Shown here: piece by piece, positions 12,919 to 19,812 of the stretch
How the letters are laid out: each line of letters begins with the position of its first letter
Numbering within the stretch: the first letter of the stretch is position 1
NCBI GenBank assembly: GCA_947085035.1
Contig: CAMTUW010000031.1
Span: 1-21,713, forward strand
Source of the DNA: CAMTUW01 sp947085035
GTDB lineage: Bacteria > Actinomycetota > Coriobacteriia > Anaerosomatales > PHET01
Length of the DNA stretch: 21,713 bases
Direction of reading: 5' to 3'
Translations under genes and position numbers: made by a program
The notes under the pieces: generated by a model
Seen by the model: only the letters and a program-made list of their open reading frames with translations
Database searches by the model: none
What the model was told of the DNA's origin: nothing

Positions 12919-14081
12919 GCGCGACGCCGCACACCGTCTACCTCGACCACGGCGCCACGTCGTGGCCGAAGGCGCCCGGTGTCGCCGAGGAGATGCAGCG
13001 CGCCGTCACCGAGGTCGGTGGCAGCCCGGGCCGCGGCGCCTACCGTCTCGGGCTGGAGGCGACCCGCGCGATCCACGCCGCACGCAGGGACGTGGCCGCG
13101 CTGCTCGGCGTCGCTGACGCCAAAGACCTGTTGTTCCAGCCCGGATGCACCCAGGCGATGAACCTCGTGCTGTTCGGGCTGCTCGCGCCCGGTGACCGCG
13201 TGGTGGCGTGCTCGATGGAGCACAACGCCGTGGCCCGCCCGCTGAACATCCTCGCCGCGCGAGGAGTCGACCTGGTCGTGGTGGACGCCGATGAGACCGG
13301 CGTGCTCGACGCCGACGCGGTGGAAGCTGCGGTCGCGAGCGCTCCCACGCGCGCGGTCGTGTGCCAGCACGCGGGCAACGTCAGCGGCGCGATCCAACCG
13401 GTGGCCGACCTGGCCGACGTGGCTCACACGCACGGCGCGCTCCTGCTGGTCGACGGCGCGCAGGCGGGCGGTCATCTCGCCGTGGACCTTTCGGTGCTGG
13501 GTGCCGACGCGTGGGCGTGCTCCGGCCACAAGGGGCTGCTGGGCCCCCAAGGCGTCGGAGTCCTGCACCTGGCCGCCGGGTGTGAGCCCGCCGAGCTCGT
13601 CGCCGGCGGCACCGGCTCCGCCGCGAGCGAGGAGCCCTTCCAGCCGCGGTCCCGCCCGGACCGATACGAGGCCGGGACCCCCAACACCCCCGGCATCCTC
13701 GGACTGGGGGCTGCCGTGCGGTGGCTCGCCGCGAACGGTGACGCCCAGCGTGCCGAGGAGACACGGCTGGTTCGCCGGTTCCACGAGGCGTTGCTCGGGA
13801 TTCCCGGGTTTCGCGTGCTCGGGCCCGAACCGGGCGAGCCGCGCGTGCCGATCGTCTCGGCGGTCCACGATCGCATCGCCGCCGATCGTCTCGCCTTCGC
13901 GCTCGATCGGCGCTTTCGAATCGCGACACGGGCGGGGCTGCATTGCGCGCCGTGGGCGCACCGCACGCTCGGGACGTATGAGACGGGCGCGCTGCGCTTC
14001 GGAATCGGATTCGGCAACACCGAGGCCGACATCGATTCTGCGGTTCAGGCGCTCGCGACGCTCGGGCGTGAGTTGTCGTGA
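12915..14081 (+). CDS. Cysteine desulfurase (class V aminotransferase, EF2568-like)
   Basis: About 388 residues, PLP-dependent. The N-terminal YLDHGATSWPKAPGVAEEM, LFQPGCTQAMNLVLFGLL, the MEHNAVARPLN block, VCQHAGNVSGAIQPV, LLVDGAQAGGH and the PLP-lysine block WACSGHKGLLGPQGVG are clear. The catalytic Cys is in the late RAGLHCAPWAHRTLGTYETG. It removes sulfur (or selenium) from cysteine (or selenocysteine). The order with a following DUF3343 gene recalls the TIGR01977 group. No ATG, GTG or TTG lies between the mogA end and YLDHG; CTG 12915, overlapping the mogA TGA as CTGA, is the only plausible start. It probably feeds sulfur to FdhD and other Moco sulfuration steps. Confidence 0.9.
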   Translation: MSATPHTVYLDHGATSWPKAPGVAEEMQRAVTEVGGSPGRGAYRLGLEATRAIHAARRDVAALLGVADAKDLLFQPGCTQAMNLVLFGLLAPGDRVVACSMEHNAVARPLNILAARGVDLVVVDADETGVLDADAVEAAVASAPTRAVVCQHAGNVSGAIQPVADLADVAHTHGALLLVDGAQAGGHLAVDLSVLGADAWACSGHKGLLGPQGVGVLHLAAGCEPAELVAGGTGSAASEEPFQPRSRPDRYEAGTPNTPGILGLGAAVRWLAANGDAQRAEETRLVRRFHEALLGIPGFRVLGPEPGEPRVPIVSAVHDRIAADRLAFALDRRFRIATRAGLHCAPWAHRTLGTYETGALRFGIGFGNTEADIDSAVQALATLGRELS

Positions 14082-14323
14082 CCGTGCCGCCGAAGAGCAC
14101 CTTCGCAGTCTTCGCCTTCTCCACCACGCATGATGCGCTGGACGCGGAGGCGCTGCTCGAAGACATGGGCATCGATGTCGTCCCGATTCCCGCGCCGCCC
14201 ACGGTCTCGGCGCACTGCGGTATCGCCCTCCGGCTCGCGGTCGCTGACGTCCAGCAAGCCCTCATCTACCTCGCCCGAGTGGGGATCGAGGTCGTCGCGC
14301 AAGGCGTCATCGACGACGTCTGA
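14078..14323 (+). CDS. DUF3343 protein, putative Se/S carrier
   Basis: An 81-residue protein of the DUF3343 type: TFAVFAFSTTHDALDAEALL, EDMGIDVVPIPAPPTVSAHC, then GIALRLAVADVQQALIYLAR. The conserved SxxCGIALR block carries the single Cys, which may hold a persulfide or perselenide. The family is annotated as putative Se/S carrier-like and often lies beside cysteine desulfurases and selenium or molybdenum-enzyme genes. GTG 14078 overlaps the desulfurase stop as GTGA. It is the last gene of the operon; a convergent gene ends 22 nt downstream, and no clear terminator is seen between them. Confidence 0.88.
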   Translation: MTVPPKSTFAVFAFSTTHDALDAEALLEDMGIDVVPIPAPPTVSAHCGIALRLAVADVQQALIYLARVGIEVVAQGVIDDV

Positions 14324-14345
14324 GGGCTCGCGCGGGGAGTGGCAG

Positions 14346-15761
14346 CTACCCGTACAGGTCGTCCAGCCCGACGAGTACGTAGCGCTCGGGATCAGATTCG
14401 GCGAGCCGACGCAGCCCGTCATCGAACCCGGAGCGAGAGAAGAACCAGTGCGCCACTTCGCCGGAGCGTCCGGTGGCGACGAACGGCTCCAAGCGCGCGA
14501 GCAGGTCCTCTTCGGCGAGTCCCATCGGCCCCACGGTCCACTTGCAGCTCCCGAGCGCCGTGACAGTCCCGTCGCCGTCGAGCGCGACAGCATCCACCTC
14601 GCGAGTCTCGGTCCGACGCCCCTCACCGGTGGGCACCTTGCCCCACCACGGTCCGACCGCAGCCGCCCCCAGCCGCTGTTGGAGGTATGCCTGCGCGATC
14701 TGCTCGAAGGTAGGCTTCGACACGAACGCGTCAAGCGCGGGCAACACCGTCTGCTCGAGATGCGACCGTTGGTTCTCCGGCTGTCCGAGACGATCCTCGT
14801 ACGGAAGCACGAAGCGGAACCAGAATCGCAGGTAGGGGTCGAGGATCTCCCACGATGTCTGTTTCGTGCGCGCACGAAGCGTGGCGGTCACGGGGATGAC
14901 ACGACGGATCAGCAGCAGCGAGGCGAGCGCGTCGAGCACGCGGCTGACCGTGGAGGAATCTAGGCCGATCCGGTTCGCGATCTCGCTCACGCGCGTGTCG
15001 CCTGCGGCGAGCGAACGCAAGACGGAGAAGTGCAGCCGCGGCTCGGAAAGCTCCTGGAAGAGCAGCAGGCGAGCCTCCTCTCGCAGCACGCCGTCACGCG
15101 CGAGGACGGTGCGCCCGATGTTGTCGGCCACACTGCGCTCCGAGTCTATCTGAGCGAGGTAGTAGGGCATTCCGCCCCACACTGCGAACGCGCGGATGCG
15201 GTCTTCGGCGGAGTATCCCGGCGTGAACAGGGCCGCGTCGCGATAGCCGAAAGGCGTCACCTGCAGCTGGCCGGTGCGGCGTCCGTAGAGCGGGGAACCG
15301 TGACCGAGGATGTCGCGTTCGAAGAACGAGACATCGCTGCCGGAAAGCACCAGAACGAGCGGCAGTTCACGTCCGCGCTCGCGCCACCAGCGCGACAGCA
15401 AAGACGGCAGGTCGGGCGTCGATCGCGCGAGGTGCTGGAACTCGTCGAGCACGACGACACTGCGTTCGGTCGCGTACTGCTCGATCGCCGCGAGAGCCGC
15501 GGGCCACGACGTGAGCGACTGCTCCCGCAGAAGGGGGCTTCCGGTGACCTGTGCGAGCGCGCGGGAGAGATCTCCGAGCTGGTCGGTTTCCGTGCCCGAG
15601 GTCGCCTCGAACAGCAGCCCCCGACGTCCCGAGATGAAGCGCGATAGGAGCTCGGTCTTGCCCACCCGGCGACGGCCCCATACGACCAGCAGTTCCGCCT
15701 TTCCGCTGGACCAGCGGGAGTCGAGGGTGGAGAGGTCGTCCATGCGGTTCAGGAACATCAT
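14346..15761 (-). CDS. AAA-type ATP-binding protein with C-terminal DUF234-like domain
   Basis: A 471-residue protein of the archaeal-type ATPase family. It opens FLNRMDDLSTLDSRWSSGKA, has Walker A WGRRRVGKTELLSRF, Walker B SVVVLDEFQHLARSTPD, sensor-like LVLVLSGSDVSFFERDI, and GYRDAALFTPGYSAEDRIRA. A winged-helix-like part follows (RVSEIANRIGLDSSTVSRVL), then YLRFWFRFVLPYEDRLGQPE and a C-terminal nuclease-like region with EVDAVALDGDGTVTALGSCK. The last resembles a PD-(D/E)XK core (E-V-D then GSCK). The cellular role of this family is not settled. The start at 15761 (or 15758) fits a leaderless transcript from the promoter inside the inverted repeat. Confidence 0.85.
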   Translation of the reverse strand: MMFLNRMDDLSTLDSRWSSGKAELLVVWGRRRVGKTELLSRFISGRRGLLFEATSGTETDQLGDLSRALAQVTGSPLLREQSLTSWPAALAAIEQYATERSVVVLDEFQHLARSTPDLPSLLSRWWRERGRELPLVLVLSGSDVSFFERDILGHGSPLYGRRTGQLQVTPFGYRDAALFTPGYSAEDRIRAFAVWGGMPYYLAQIDSERSVADNIGRTVLARDGVLREEARLLLFQELSEPRLHFSVLRSLAAGDTRVSEIANRIGLDSSTVSRVLDALASLLLIRRVIPVTATLRARTKQTSWEILDPYLRFWFRFVLPYEDRLGQPENQRSHLEQTVLPALDAFVSKPTFEQIAQAYLQQRLGAAAVGPWWGKVPTGEGRRTETREVDAVALDGDGTVTALGSCKWTVGPMGLAEEDLLARLEPFVATGRSGEVAHWFFSRSGFDDGLRRLAESDPERYVLVGLDDLYG

Positions 15762-15768
15762 GCATCCG

Positions 15769-15822
15769 ATGTTACAAGAAAACTGTGCGCTAAACAAGTT
15801 CTTGTGCGCACAGTATTCTTGT
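15769..15822 (-). promoter_or_regulatory. 17-bp inverted repeat operator over the ATPase promoter
   Basis: ACAAGAAAACTGTGCGC (15774-15790) and GCGCACAGTATTCTTGT (15806-15822) are inverted copies with 16 of 17 positions matching. The 15-nt centre contains a third, smaller ACAAG-TT-CTTGT palindrome (15794-15805). On the minus strand a -35-like TTGTTT and a -10-like TAACAT (15774-15769) are spaced 17 bp, placing the start about one base before the ATG at 15761. A dimeric regulator bound here would block the promoter. Confidence 0.6.
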
Positions 15823-15869
15823 AGACCTCACATTCACGGAACTTCTGGATCGCATGGGCGAACCACCGC

Positions 15870-16391
15870 TCAGTCCTTCCGCGGAAGTGCGGCTTGCACG
15901 TGAGATAGCGGAAGCACCATCGCGACCGTACCCGCCACCCGAGGCTTGCCCTCGACGACGCCGACCTTCTCGAATCCGAGCGACTCGTAGAACTCCCTCT
16001 TGCCGAGGAGAGCATCGACGACCACGGCTACGCAGCCGTACTCCTCGCGTAGCCGCAAGGCGAGCCCGAGCACCTCCGCGACCAGCATGCGACCGAGACC
16101 GAGACCCTGATAGCGCCTATCGACGGCGAGGCGTGCAAGACGCAGGGCAGGGGCGGGATACCGAGGAAGCCCGTGAGCCGCACGCGGAGGAAGCGCGTCG
16201 ATCGCGATCTCTGCGAGCGAGAACGTCGCGCATGCGACGACGCGCTCGTCATCCACGACCACGATGCTCCGACCCACGTGGTGCCTGAACTCGTTCTGAC
16301 CTGCGTACTTGCGAAGGAAGTCGTCGTAGTCGGGATTCCCACACGAGAATTCCGAACGGTCGTCTCCAGGCTGCAGGAACCGAACGATCAT
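15870..16391 (-). CDS. GNAT acetyltransferase toxin (TacT-like)
   Basis: A 173-residue GNAT protein. The opening VRFLQPGDDRSEFSCGNPDY, then DDFLRKYAGQNEFRHHVGRS, is typical of toxin-type GNATs. RLARLAVDRRYQGLGLGRML contains the acetyl-CoA loop RxxGxGxG-like segment, and VVVDALLGKREFYESLGFEK is the terminal motif B. TacT-type toxins acetylate aminoacyl-tRNA and stop translation. Its ATG overlaps the stop of the upstream RHH gene (ATGA on the minus strand, 16388-16391), the standard antitoxin-then-toxin order. Length is normal and no key block is missing. Confidence 0.9.
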   Translation of the reverse strand: MIVRFLQPGDDRSEFSCGNPDYDDFLRKYAGQNEFRHHVGRSIVVVDDERVVACATFSLAEIAIDALPPRAAHGLPRYPAPALRLARLAVDRRYQGLGLGRMLVAEVLGLALRLREEYGCVAVVVDALLGKREFYESLGFEKVGVVEGKPRVAGTVAMVLPLSHVQAALPRKD

Positions 16392-16660
16392 GGACGATCC
16401 CGCATCAGCCGTCGCAACGCTGCCGTGGGTTCAGGCGGCGCCTCAAGACGCTCGATGAGCCTCGCCCCAGACTCCTCGTCGAGTACGATGCGCGTGGGAA
16501 TGATCGCGTCTGCCGGCAACTGTTCGAGCGCATCGAGGTGGCTGATCAATGCATCCTCGATCACTCGGGCCTTCTTGATACCTGTCTCGCGCACGAACAT
16601 GTCAAGCCGTACGTTCGTGGCATCGGACACGTACGCCGAGATCTGTCGTTCTCGTTTCAT
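16388..16660 (-). CDS. DUF1778-like ribbon-helix-helix antitoxin (TacA-like)
   Basis: A 90-residue antitoxin. The N-terminal RHH is ERQISAYVSDATNVRLDMFV, then RETGIKKARVIEDALISHLD. The C-terminal toxin-binding tail is TRIVLDEESGARLIERLEAP, then PEPTAALRRLM, as in DUF1778 proteins paired with GNAT toxins. ATG 16660 (minus) is supported by AAGGAGGG (16673-16666) at ideal spacing; the frame is open to 16744, but that part lacks the family's features. The protein should bind the palindrome directly upstream. Confidence 0.9.
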   Translation of the reverse strand: MKRERQISAYVSDATNVRLDMFVRETGIKKARVIEDALISHLDALEQLPADAIIPTRIVLDEESGARLIERLEAPPEPTAALRRLMRDRP

Positions 16661-16672
16661 GATAACCCTCCT

Positions 16673-16699
16673 TGTAGGAAAATCTACACTATTGTAGAT
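16673..16699 (-). promoter_or_regulatory. Autoregulatory operator of the GNAT/RHH pair
   Basis: ATCTACA (16682-16688), CTAT, TGTAGAT (16693-16699) form a perfect 7-bp inverted repeat. TGTAG at 16673-16677 adds a third half-site facing CTACA. On the minus strand TACAAT (16696-16691) is a good -10 element lying inside the palindrome; no clear -35 is seen. The arrangement fits repression by the RHH antitoxin. Confidence 0.65.
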
Positions 16700-16740
16700 A
16701 CTCGAACAAGCAGACTCCGCAGTCGTCTCGTTGAGACGTG

Positions 16741-17208
16741 TCAACTTCGCTTCTTGTACGGACCCCGGCTCTCATGCGCGACGAACGCGAGGGCCTGTCC
16801 ACCGAGAATCTCAGGGTTCTCGTGTATCACGCGTATCAAGCGGTCAGCGGTGACGCCCTGGAACACCTCTCCTCGTTCCCACCGGCCGACGGCACCGCGC
16901 GAGACGCCTAACGCACGCTCGAGATCGCCCTGCGTAAGACCGAGTTCGTGACGGATACCCCTGATATCATCGGGCGTGAGCAGACCGAGATCCTTGCGCG
17001 CTAACGCGACCGCCTTCTTCGTGGCCTCGGCGATGCCGGGGCCGGGGTAGAATTCCTCGTCGCAAGCACGACACCGTTCGTACTCGAAATCCGGCTCGAT
17101 CCGCCACGTACCCTCACGATACTCCATTTCGATGGGGTCGCGGGTCGTCTCGATCGCCCGCTTCCCGCAGGCGAAACACACGGTGAGCCTCGTGTCTGAT
17201 TCCACCAT
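16741..17208 (-). CDS. MqsA-like antitoxin (zinc finger plus Xre HTH), toxin gene lost
   Basis: A 155-residue two-domain protein. The N-terminal zinc-binding part has two CxxC pairs (CFACGKR and RCRACDEEFYPGPG). The C-terminal helix-turn-helix is DIRGIRHELGLTQGDLERAL followed by GVSRGAVGRWERGEVFQG, the MqsA/YgiT-type HTH. Such antitoxins neutralise the RNase MqsR and repress transcription. ATG 17208 follows an AGGGGG stretch; GTG 17217 in the same frame is the alternative. The mqsR gene that should lie directly upstream survives only as a stub (see 17232-17300), so this is an orphan antitoxin. Confidence 0.87.
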   Translation of the reverse strand: MVESDTRLTVCFACGKRAIETTRDPIEMEYREGTWRIEPDFEYERCRACDEEFYPGPGIAEATKKAVALARKDLGLLTPDDIRGIRHELGLTQGDLERALGVSRGAVGRWERGEVFQGVTADRLIRVIHENPEILGGQALAFVAHESRGPYKKRS

Positions 17209-17231
17209 CTCTTGCACCCCCTAGTGGACTT

Positions 17232-17300
17232 CCCCGTCCCTGCAGCGACCCTCTTCTGCAACCACGCCAAATCGTAGTGTGGCTCCGATTTCTCAGACAC
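17232..17300 (-). pseudogene. N-terminal stub of an MqsR-like toxin
   Basis: From ATG 17300 on the minus strand the frame reads MSEKSEPHYDLAWLQKRVAA. This resembles the start of MqsR-family toxins (basic residues, PHxxLxxLxxLV pattern). It then runs into the antitoxin leader without the remaining roughly 75 residues of the toxin. An internal deletion most likely removed the rest. The match is short, so the call rests largely on position upstream of an MqsA-like gene. Confidence 0.55.
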
Positions 17301-17434
17301 TCACGTTCCCCTCTCGCTTCGGATGGCGCAAGAGGGGTTCGCGGAAGAAATGTAACATAATGCGGCTTTTGTGGCAACGTTAATGGTTATCCGGATTGTC
17401 GACGGATTGTCGAAGCGCCCCCCGCCTCAGGCCT

Positions 17435-17690
17435 CTAGTGTCGCGTGATGATCCCGAAGAACACCTCGACGAGGTTCATCCAGCTGCCTGAGGTCGGGGT
17501 GAAGTGCCGATGTATCCGAGGGTTCCTGGCCACCTGTTTGAGGAACTTCAGGAACTCCTCGTGGCGGTGACGGGGGTAGCAGGCGTCGGTGACCCTGCCG
17601 GTGGCGACCTCGAGCGCGGCGAACAGGGTCGTGGTGCCGTTGCGCTTGTAGTCGTGCGTGCGCCGCTCGGGCGGAGGTGCGAGTGTGACG
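17435..17690 (-). pseudogene. IS630-family transposase fragment with internal deletion
   Basis: The minus-strand frame reads ERRTHDYKRNGTTTLFAALE, VATGRVTDACYPRHRHEEFL and KFLKQVA, then jumps to RNPRIHRHFTPTSGSWMNLV and EVFFGIITRH. These are IS630 DDE-transposase blocks, but the segment between LKQVA and RNPRIH that normally holds the second catalytic Asp (LDNYxTHKxP) is missing. The N-terminal and C-terminal parts are also gone. It is a dead remnant. Its upstream edge lies close to the ribosome binding site of the gene at 17774. Confidence 0.85.
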
Positions 17691-17773
17691 GCCGCAATCC
17701 AACACTTGTCTAACACCCGTGGGCCGCAGATCTCGGCGAGTTCCAGCTCCATCTTGTCGAGGTGACTCCCTAT

Positions 17774-18256
17774 ATGACGGTCGTGGCCTCATCGCCGGCG
17801 GAGTTGAAGGACGCAATCAGTCAAACCAAGTCGGGCCGAACGATGCGTGCGGAGTTCGAGTCCCTGCTTGACGCCTACAATCTCGAAGCTCCAGACGGAC
17901 TCAATACGTCGGGTTCAGCTTCTGGCTACCGATTCATCAGGGTGCCCGGATGGCCGGGGGCCGTTCACTATGAGTTCTTGGATCGTTCGGGAGAACCGAG
18001 CGGTGTTGGCGTCGAGCTTCATGTGGAGAGTGCGGAGTATCCCGACCTATGCGAGCTCGTTGAGGGTTTCGTCGCGTCGCTGTCTGGCGAGTTTCCGGAC
18101 GTGAGCTACTCAAAGAAATGGTTCAGGGGTTGCCGTCTGGTGATCCCTGTTCCGTTGGCCGACCCTAGCATCGCAGTCCAGGCTATGAAGCGACTCATCG
18201 CCGAGACTCGGGCTCCCATCCTGAGTCTTCTGGATGGTATTGCGGCACCAGACTAG
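17774..18256 (+). CDS. Hypothetical protein
   Basis: A 160-residue soluble protein with no family I can name. It has an N-terminal helix-rich part (SPAELKDAISQTKSGRTMRA), a central strand-rich core (YRFIRVPGWPGAVHYEFLDR, GVGVELHVESAEYPDLCELV) and a C-terminal helix (AVQAMKRLIAETRAPILSLL). The pattern resembles small immunity-like or DUF proteins seen in accessory islands, but this is not evidence of function. ATG 17774 follows GAGGTGA (17759-17765) by 8 nt; in-frame GTG 17762 is less likely. Lower GC and less biased codons than in the cofactor operon fit an acquired origin. Confidence 0.7.
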   Translation: MTVVASSPAELKDAISQTKSGRTMRAEFESLLDAYNLEAPDGLNTSGSASGYRFIRVPGWPGAVHYEFLDRSGEPSGVGVELHVESAEYPDLCELVEGFVASLSGEFPDVSYSKKWFRGCRLVIPVPLADPSIAVQAMKRLIAETRAPILSLLDGIAAPD

Positions 18257-18390
18257 GTTGCGTGCTCGCTGATCGCTTCTTCGGAGACCATGCGGCGCTG
18301 GTATTCTTGCTGCGCTAGGATAGGAGGCGTATCGGCGGCGATTCGCTTGCTGCACAAGCTCTGAGGGGCGTCATCTGACGAGGAGTCACC

Positions 18391-19812
18391 GTGGCAGTCG
18401 ATCCAGCTCAAATAGATCTCTGGCGCTCTGCACCGCAGGAGGCTCAGAACCTCGAGTTCAAGGAAGCCAAGAACAGCTTCGATCAAACGAAGCTGTACGA
18501 GTACTGTGTCGCCCTCGGCAATGAGGGTGGCGGACACCTTCTTCTCGGCGTCGCCGACAAGCCGCCTCGGCAAGTGGTTGGGACGAAGGCGGCGGGCAAT
18601 CCGATCGGAATGGCGGAGAAGCTCTTCCAGAAGCTCGGATTCCGAGTTGACGTAGAGGAAGTGAACCATCCGGATGGCAGGGTGGTCGTCGTCACCATAC
18701 CCCCTCGACCCACGGGGACGGCGTACCATCTTGAAGGCAAGTATCTGATGCGTTCGGGTGAGTCTCTTGTTCCGATGAGCGAAGATCAACTCCGGCGCAT
18801 CTTCGCAGAAGGGGAGCCCAGCTGGCTCGAGCAACCCGCTCTGACTGGTGTGTGTGCCGAGGACGTGGTGTCGCTCCTCGATGTGACCACCTACTTCAAG
18901 CTTTCTAGGCTTCCCGAAAGCAGCGGGACAAGGGAGCATATCGATCGCTTGTTGCAGGATCGACTCGTTGACGAGACCGAGGGTACGTTCTCTATTCGGC
19001 GAATGGGTGCGATTCTGCTCGCGAAGAACCTCGCGGACTTCCCCGATGTCGAGCGGAAAGCTCCGCGAGTGATTGTGTACGAGGGCCGCTCCAAGCTGAA
19101 AACACGGCTGGAAGAAACCCTGACAGAAGGATACGCGGTTGGATTCCAGGGGTTGGTGCGAACAGTCGTCAGCCAGCTCCCCCAGGACGAGATTATCGAG
19201 GACGCCTTGCGTCGAGAAGTGAAGCTTGTGCCAGACGTTGTGGTGCGTGAGCTCGTTGCGAATGCGTTGGTACATCAGGAGTTCGGCCTGGGCGGCACCT
19301 CGGTCATGATTGAGGTGTACGAGAATCGTGTCGATTTCTCGAATCCAGGTAGGCCAGTCGTTGATGTGACGCGATTCATTGATGGCTCTCAGTCACGCAA
19401 TGAGAGAATGGCGGGCCTCATGCGAAGGTTCGGCATTTGCGAGGAGAAGAGCAGCGGTATCGATCGCGTCGTTCATACCGTTGAGGCGGTACAGTTGCCG
19501 GCGCCTGAGTTCCGGGCGTTGGACAACCATACTGTCGTGACTGTCTTTGGGCACAAGCTGTTCGACGAGATGGATCGGCCCGAGCGTGTTCGTGCGTGCT
19601 ATCAGCATTGTGTTCTCAAGTATGTGATGGGCGAGTTCATGACGAACAGTTCTCTTCGCGAGAGGTTTGGCTTGCCGCTACGCAAGCAGGTCGTAACGTC
19701 ACAGGTGATATCCGCTGCTGTTGATGACGGTTGGATATGCCCAGACGCTCGTGTTGGAGGATCGAAGAAGTACGCCCGCTATCTTCCATGCTGGGCTGTT
19801 GACGCTCATTAA
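18391..19812 (+). CDS. AlbA/Schlafen-type ATP-binding protein
   Basis: A 473-residue protein. The N-terminal AlbA_2 (divergent AAA, Schlafen-like) domain shows NLEFKEAKNSFDQTKLYEYC, VALGNEGGGHLLLGVADKPP and YHLEGKYLMRSGESLVPMSE. A middle region follows. The C-terminal HATPase-like domain has VVVRELVANALVHQEF, VYENRVDFSNPGRP, QSRNERMAGLMRRFGICEEK and SSGIDRVVHTVE. A winged-helix-like tail (SLRERFGLPLRKQVVTSQVI) closes it. Members are often called transcriptional regulators or RNA helicase-like and are frequent in defence and mobile regions. GTG 18391 follows GAGGAG (18380-18385). It stands alone, with remnants of mobile DNA on both sides. Confidence 0.88.
   Translation: MAVDPAQIDLWRSAPQEAQNLEFKEAKNSFDQTKLYEYCVALGNEGGGHLLLGVADKPPRQVVGTKAAGNPIGMAEKLFQKLGFRVDVEEVNHPDGRVVVVTIPPRPTGTAYHLEGKYLMRSGESLVPMSEDQLRRIFAEGEPSWLEQPALTGVCAEDVVSLLDVTTYFKLSRLPESSGTREHIDRLLQDRLVDETEGTFSIRRMGAILLAKNLADFPDVERKAPRVIVYEGRSKLKTRLEETLTEGYAVGFQGLVRTVVSQLPQDEIIEDALRREVKLVPDVVVRELVANALVHQEFGLGGTSVMIEVYENRVDFSNPGRPVVDVTRFIDGSQSRNERMAGLMRRFGICEEKSSGIDRVVHTVEAVQLPAPEFRALDNHTVVTVFGHKLFDEMDRPERVRACYQHCVLKYVMGEFMTNSSLRERFGLPLRKQVVTSQVISAAVDDGWICPDARVGGSKKYARYLPCWAVDAH

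Noticed and set aside
12414..13961. 515-codon minus-strand frame opposite mogA and the desulfurase
   Set aside because: Shadow of high-GC third-codon bias; no family motif, while both + strand genes are well recognised.
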